Below, piece by piece: positions 60,591 to 64,000 of a stretch of DNA of 64,000 nucleotides. The stretch comes from Dehalococcoidia bacterium (GTDB lineage: Bacteria > Chloroflexota > Dehalococcoidia > UBA2979). Below the pieces are notes generated by a model, which was given only the letters and a program-made list of their open reading frames with translations, was not told where the DNA came from and did no database searches. Positions within the stretch are counted from its first letter, which is position 1, and the number at the start of each line of letters is the position of its first letter. The stretch covers positions 1-64,000 of the forward strand of contig JANQNP010000103.1 of assembly GCA_028279505.1 (NCBI GenBank), in the 5' to 3' direction. The position numbers and the translations under genes were made by a program.

Positions 60591-60606
60591 CCCCCCGTTT
60601 GGGGGG
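60591..60606 (-). promoter_or_regulatory. SD-sequestering hairpin of the EF-G-like gene
   Basis: On the mRNA CCCCCC-AAAC-GGGGGG is a perfect 6-bp hairpin. Its 3' arm GGGGGG lies 5 bases before the AUG and is the only SD-like sequence there, so the SD is paired. AU-rich sequence (ATGTAATATC) stands just upstream. This suggests translational control or a need for helicase/active initiation. Confidence 0.55.
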
Positions 60607-60739
60607 ATATTACGTGGGGCATGATGGCCCCGACAACGTTGAGCGTTAAGAAGTGGTCGCAGGCGATTGTTTCGCTGTCGCGGACTCCCGCCGGCTGGTG
60701 GCTGCCCGGCCCGGCGGTAGGTGGAGAGGCCTCGGAGGG

Positions 60740-60890
60740 GAAGATGGACGCGGGCTTCGCCCGCGGCCGTTTGTCTCTCCCACCCGCCCGCCCTGAGTCG
60801 AAATGAAGGGGTCGCGACACCCCTCGCGCCTGCGGCGCGCCCTTCGGGGCGGGGTGCCGCTCCCCCGTTCATTTCGACGGGATCTGCGTT
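60740..60890. repeat. Dispersed palindromic repeat, copy 2
   Basis: Core 60797-60878 bounded by GTCGAAATGAA / TTCATTTCGAC, then GGGGTCGCGACACC / GGGGTGCCGCTCCC arms, with GCGCGCCCTTCGGGGCGGG inside. Left part: CGCGGGCTTCGCCCGCGG hairpin. It lies in the 667-base gap between the EF-G-like gene and the 61252 membrane-protein gene, in the same gap as copy 3. No gene is visible in this gap. Confidence 0.88.
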
Positions 60891-61000
60891 TCCACTTGCG
60901 GCGAGATTGAGGAGGGGCGGGCGCAGTTCGCGGGCGGAGTCCGGCCGCGCGCGGCGGCGGCGGGTTGTCGCGGTGGCGTGAGGGATCGGAAGGAAGAGTG

Positions 61001-61170
61001 GCCGCGGGCTTCGAGCGCGGCCGATTGTCCTTGCGTCCCACCCACCTAGGTCGAAATGAAGGGGTCGCGACACCTGGCCTTCCTCGATCGGCCTACGGCC
61101 GTGGGCGCCTGCGGCGCGCCCTTCGCGACGGGGTGCCGCTCCCCCGTTCATCTCGACGGGATCTGCGCTT
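61001..61170. repeat. Dispersed palindromic repeat, copy 3
   Basis: Core 61050-61157 with GTCGAAATGAA / TTCATCTCGAC (one mismatch). The inside is longer than in copies 1 and 2 by ~25 bases (extra GATCGGCCTACGGCCGTGG). The left part CCGCGGGCTTCGAGCGCGG and CCCACCCACC agree with the other copies, and the right flank GGGATCTGCG matches copy 2. Confidence 0.88.
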
Positions 61171-61251
61171 CCGCCTGCCTCAAAAGACGGAGGAGGGGAA
61201 GGGTGCGGTCGCGGGTGCGCTGGGCGGCTCGACGCTGGGCGGGCCGGGTGG

Positions 61252-61647
61252 CTAGAGGACGCCGGCGAGTGCGGGCATGAGGAGAGTGTAGGAGGCGAGG
61301 GCGACGAGGGTGAGTTGCCAGGTGAGCGGGTCGAGGTGGCGGCGGCGGATGGCGATGGCGAGGGAGGCGGCGGCGATGGCGGTGGCGACGGCGAGGGAGA
61401 AGCCGGGCTGGGTTTCGTTGACGTGGACGGCGCCGACGAGGAGGCCGGCGAGGGTCCAGAGCAGGAGCATGAAGACGATGACGATGACGCCGGCGAGCGG
61501 GAGGGGGAGTCGGGTCCAGTCGAGGCGGCGGCGCCAGTAGGGGTCGTGGACGATGGCGAGGAGTATGAGCGCGGTGCTGACGAGCGCGGCGACGGCTCCG
61601 GCGAGCCAGCCGGCGAGCAGCGAGCGGGTGACTTCATCGTCGAGCAT
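61252..61647 (-). CDS. Small integral membrane protein (131 aa)
   Basis: Four hydrophobic helices: LLAGWLAGAVAALVSTALIL, LPLAGVIVIVFMLLLWTLAG, FSLAVATAIAAASLAIAI and LTLVALASYTLLMPALAGVL. The start at 61647 is chosen because it places the first helix right and has AGAGG upstream. No family is recognised. Not obviously part of an operon. Confidence 0.7.
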   Translation of the reverse strand: MLDDEVTRSLLAGWLAGAVAALVSTALILLAIVHDPYWRRRLDWTRLPLPLAGVIVIVFMLLLWTLAGLLVGAVHVNETQPGFSLAVATAIAAASLAIAIRRRHLDPLTWQLTLVALASYTLLMPALAGVL

Positions 61648-61724
61648 GCGGTGTGCACCTCTGGCGCGAGCCACCTCGGGTGGCCGAGCGGGGGACGGTT
61701 GCGGCGATCCGCGGGCGTGCCCAC

Positions 61725-62318
61725 TCAGCGAGCGAGGTGGCGGTCCACCTGCTGTACCCAGTCACATCGATCATCCGCGAGAACGGTCGAGATGCCGAGT
61801 GCCTGCGCGGCGCGGAGATTGCGGTCGAGGTCGTCGACGAACAGCACCGAGGCCGGGTTCTCGACTACGGCGAGGATGGGGTCGAAGGCCCTCGGGTCTG
61901 GCTTGGCGACGCCGAGGGTGTCCGAGACGAGGATGCGCTCGAAGTAACGATGGAGGTCGAAGCGTTTAAGGCGCGGGGTGAGCCAGTGGCTGCGGTGGTT
62001 GGACAGGAGCCAGATGGGGACGTCGTGGCTCCAGCGGGCGAGGTGCTGGGCGGCGGGGCCGGTCTGGTAGCGGGACTCGAGTAGTGCGTGCGGGTCGAAG
62101 CCGGCCTCGCCGTTGACGGAGAGCGCGTCCCAGATCGCGTCGTCGGTGATGGCACCGGTCCAGGCGGGGAGGCGGACCTGTGTGCGCCAGTGCTCGATCA
62201 GCGCCTCGGGAGAGCGGTTCGTGCGCGAGGCGAGTTCGACGAGGAACTCGATCAGGGGCTTGTTGAGGACGACGCCCTGGGCATCGAGCACGAGTAGCTC
62301 GATGCGGGGCTGAGTCAC
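61725..62318 (-). CDS. HAD-superfamily hydrolase (HAD-IA-like)
   Basis: 197 residues. Motif I reads LLVLDAQGVVLN, so the second Asp of DxD is Gln, as in some HAD-IA proteins with changed chemistry. Motif II is WLLSNH, motif III Lys in VAKPDPRAFDPIL, motif IV VLFVDDLDRNLRAAQALG. A phosphatase role would be weakened by the Asp-to-Gln change. Its GTG overlaps the kinase stop (GTGA), indicating a two-gene operon. Confidence 0.87.
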   Translation of the reverse strand: MTQPRIELLVLDAQGVVLNKPLIEFLVELASRTNRSPEALIEHWRTQVRLPAWTGAITDDAIWDALSVNGEAGFDPHALLESRYQTGPAAQHLARWSHDVPIWLLSNHRSHWLTPRLKRFDLHRYFERILVSDTLGVAKPDPRAFDPILAVVENPASVLFVDDLDRNLRAAQALGISTVLADDRCDWVQQVDRHLAR

Positions 62319-63307
62319 GGTGTGGCTCCCGATGTTGCGATCGGGGGCGCTCCGGCGACCGCCGTGGCCTCAGCGGGTGGGGCGCCCTCGGGTGGTGCGG
62401 CGTCTTCGGCGAGTGCGACGACGTCGTCGACGATGCGCTGGGTGAGGTCCTCAGGATGGGCGATGTCGTGCTCGGCGACGCCGGCGGAGGCGGCGAAGCG
62501 GCGGAGGGTCTCCTGCTGCTGGCGGATCGCGGCGAAGTGCTCGAGGTGGCGGCTGCCGGCGCGGCCCGGCTCGGCGGTCATGCGGCGGGTGAGGTGGGCG
62601 AGATGGACCTCCTCGTCGCCGAGGGTGAGCAGCCGCTCGACGACGATTGGTTCGGCGCTGTCCTCGGAGGCGCCGATCAGCCGCGCGGTGACGTCGCCGG
62701 GGAGGAGGTGGACGCCCTCGAGAATGACGCTGCGCTGCTCGGCGACGAGTCGCGTGGCGACGGCGGCGGTGGCGGCGCTGACGGCGCGGGCCTGGCGGAG
62801 GAAGGCGGGATCCTCGTCGTGGTCCTGGTCCACGCGTTCGTAGGTGGAGACGTGGAGCTCGGGGAGGACGGTGGAGGGGACAACGGTGCGGAGCACCTCG
62901 CGGATGGCGTCGGTGGGGACGACGCGGTTGATCCCGAAGCGGAGGGCGAGGCGGGTGGCGACGGTGGACTTGCCGACGCCGGGGGCGCCGGAGAGCGAGA
63001 CGACGATGGGGCGGCCGGTGCGCTTCGCCTTGCGCCAGGCGCGGTAGCGGCGGGCGACGTCTCCTCCAGCGGAGGTCTCGATGATGGTGGCGGCTCGCTC
63101 GGCGAGCTCGGCGGCGACGAGGACGCGCGGGCCGTTGCTGCTGAGGCTCTGCTGGATCTCCTCGGCGATGGCGTAGGCGCGGGCGGTGTCGAGGCCGGTG
63201 GCGAGGATGCTGGTGGCCATGATTCCCCTCGAGAAGGGGAGCTGGCCGCCGGTGGCGTCTCGGATCTGGATCAGGCTCTGTGTGTCTGCCGCAATGTCCC
63301 TCGGCAT
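62315..63307 (-). CDS. 2-phosphoglycerate kinase-like protein with N-terminal ATP-cone
   Basis: 330 residues. Residues ~1-95 are ATP-cone-like (IRDATGGQLPFSRGIMATSI, LDTARAYAIAEEIQQSL). The kinase domain has SLSGAPGVGKSTVATRLALR, VVPTDAIREVLRTVVPS and VILEGVHLLPGDV, as in archaeal 2-phosphoglycerate kinase, which makes 2,3-bisphosphoglycerate on the way to cyclic DPG. The C-terminus is Ala/Pro-rich. It is paired with a HAD hydrolase, which would fit a phosphorylate/dephosphorylate pair; the substrate here is inferred. Confidence 0.83.
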   Translation of the reverse strand: MPRDIAADTQSLIQIRDATGGQLPFSRGIMATSILATGLDTARAYAIAEEIQQSLSSNGPRVLVAAELAERAATIIETSAGGDVARRYRAWRKAKRTGRPIVVSLSGAPGVGKSTVATRLALRFGINRVVPTDAIREVLRTVVPSTVLPELHVSTYERVDQDHDEDPAFLRQARAVSAATAAVATRLVAEQRSVILEGVHLLPGDVTARLIGASEDSAEPIVVERLLTLGDEEVHLAHLTRRMTAEPGRAGSRHLEHFAAIRQQQETLRRFAASAGVAEHDIAHPEDLTQRIVDDVVALAEDAAPPEGAPPAEATAVAGAPPIATSGATP

Positions 63308-63360
63308 GCGTGTCCTCGTTCTAGGTGTGGCGGACGGTGGCAGGTGCTCGGGCTGGCTCG

Positions 63361-63395
63361 ATTATACACGAAACGAAAATCGCGTATTGAAAATC
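63361..63395 (-). promoter_or_regulatory. Promoter with direct repeats upstream of the kinase/HAD operon
   Basis: TATAAT is perfect at 63366-63361 on the minus strand, 54 bases before the kinase start. It is in an AT-rich island in otherwise GC-rich DNA. A -35 is unclear (TTCAAT at 19-base spacing). Two direct repeats, GAAAATCGCGTATT and GAAAATCGTGATATT on the plus strand (63376-63404), cover the -35 area and could be a regulator site. Confidence 0.6.
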
Positions 63396-63507
63396 GTGAT
63401 ATTGGATACGCAAGTACGGATCGCACGGCGGCGTGGCGGGCGCGCGTCGTGGAGCGCGCGTTGGGCCTCGGTGGGCGGTTGGCCCTCGGAGGGTGGGCGC
63501 GTGCGCG

Positions 63508-64000
63508 CTAGGTGCGGGCGGCGGGGCGGAGGTCGAGGACCTCGAGCTGGAGGGCGCCGTCGCCTCGGAAGTCGTCGCGCTTGAAGGTGTAGACGATGTC
63601 GGCGGGGTCGCCCTCGGGTACAGCGGCGGCGGCGTTGCGGAACGAGATGGCGCGCCAGGTGATGGGGCCGTCGCGGAGCATGAGCTGGAGGTGCTCGCCG
63701 TCCTGGCCGACGGCCTTGCTCTTCACAACCGAGACGGCGGGGGCCATGAAGACGGGCATGGGGTTGCCGATGCCGTGGGGGCCGAGGAGGCCGAGCCACT
63801 GGATGGTGCGGCGGTCGACGGCCTGGAGGGGGAGCTCCTCCTCGATCTCGAAGGCGGGGACGAGGTCCTGTGGGTCGATGACGGCGGTGGCGTCCTCGAT
63901 GAGGCGTTGCTTGAGTTCGGGGACGCGATCGACCTCGAGGGTGAATCCGGCGGCGGCGCGGTGGCCGCCGAAGCGGAGGAAGAGGTCGGCGTGGCGGCGG
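63508..64000 (-). CDS. recJ: Single-stranded-DNA-specific exonuclease RecJ (C-terminal part)
   Basis: The 5' end lies beyond the window. The visible ~163 codons include the DHHA1 motif LFLRFGGHRAAAGFTLEV, then the C-terminal OB-fold region (GLLGPHGIGNPMPVFMAP, GEHLQLMLRDGPITWRAISF, DIVYTFKRDDFRGDGALQLE). It degrades single-stranded DNA 5' to 3' in recombination and repair. The stop is at 63508. Confidence 0.95.
   Translation of the reverse strand, partial: RRHADLFLRFGGHRAAAGFTLEVDRVPELKQRLIEDATAVIDPQDLVPAFEIEEELPLQAVDRRTIQWLGLLGPHGIGNPMPVFMAPAVSVVKSKAVGQDGEHLQLMLRDGPITWRAISFRNAAAAVPEGDPADIVYTFKRDDFRGDGALQLEVLDLRPAART

Noticed and set aside
60582..61724. 380-codon minus-strand ORF with repeated VEMNGGAAPR segments
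   Set aside because: The internal repeats come from the palindromic DNA element, and the frame crosses a membrane-protein gene in another frame.

Overview
The window is a very GC-rich (about 70% by eye), gene-dense bacterial chromosome segment. A remA–gmk pair, a T-box in front of a full set of trp genes, AroH-type chorismate mutase, ScpA, and leaderless-looking or GTG/TTG starts fit a Gram-positive-like lineage. My best guess is Chloroflexota (Dehalococcoidia/Tepidiformia-like). No 16S rRNA is present, so this placement is an inference.

Left part (1-10 kb). A two-gene PEP/ATP phosphotransfer operon reads leftward; its ATP-grasp protein carries an in-frame array of about 18 hexapeptide repeats. 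Next come two genes that I read as selenoproteins: an AhpD-like CxxU redox protein (4348-4947) and a SAM-dependent methyltransferase (6841-7482). In each, an in-frame TGA sits exactly at a family cysteine, the frame continues with homologous sequence, and a bacterial-type SECIS hairpin follows. A sulfurtransferase, a DUF805 protein, an acyl-CoA dehydrogenase, an MFS exporter, an OsmC protein and tRNA-Arg(UCU) surround them.

Middle part (11-29 kb). This is a signalling and envelope region: a wHTH-PAS regulator, LuxR regulators (one fused to a membrane sensor domain), a degenerate HD-GYP protein, an HDOD protein, and small CxxC proteins that overlap or abut the regulators. It also holds secreted proteins (CAP domain, transglycosylase-like), a TetR/ABC exporter module with palindromic operators, and an M50 protease.

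29.8-40.2 kb. The tyrA-aroA and remA-gmk genes are followed by a recombination hot spot. Here an SOS-box-preceded DUF5131/TcmP cassette and a hydrolase gene interrupt a methyltransferase-pyrophosphatase-GNAT locus. They are flanked by second copies of the 3' ends of the neighbouring genes, and those copies differ mostly at synonymous sites.

40.3-54.9 kb. A tRNA-Trp T-box with terminator, then a short ORF with tandem Trp codons, precede trpE-(Nudix/DinB)-trpG-trpD-trpC-trpF-trpB. A leftward block (NHL lipoprotein, TIGR04282 and TIGR04283 glycosyltransferases, radical SAM protein) and a CPBP protease separate these from trpA-aroH-scpA. Together with tyrA and aroA, the window covers much of aromatic amino-acid synthesis downstream of shikimate.

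54.9-64 kb. ribF-tyrS, an EF-G-like GTPase, a HAD hydrolase/2-phosphoglycerate kinase pair and the 3' end of recJ. Three copies of a roughly 150-bp palindromic dispersed repeat lie in the gaps here.
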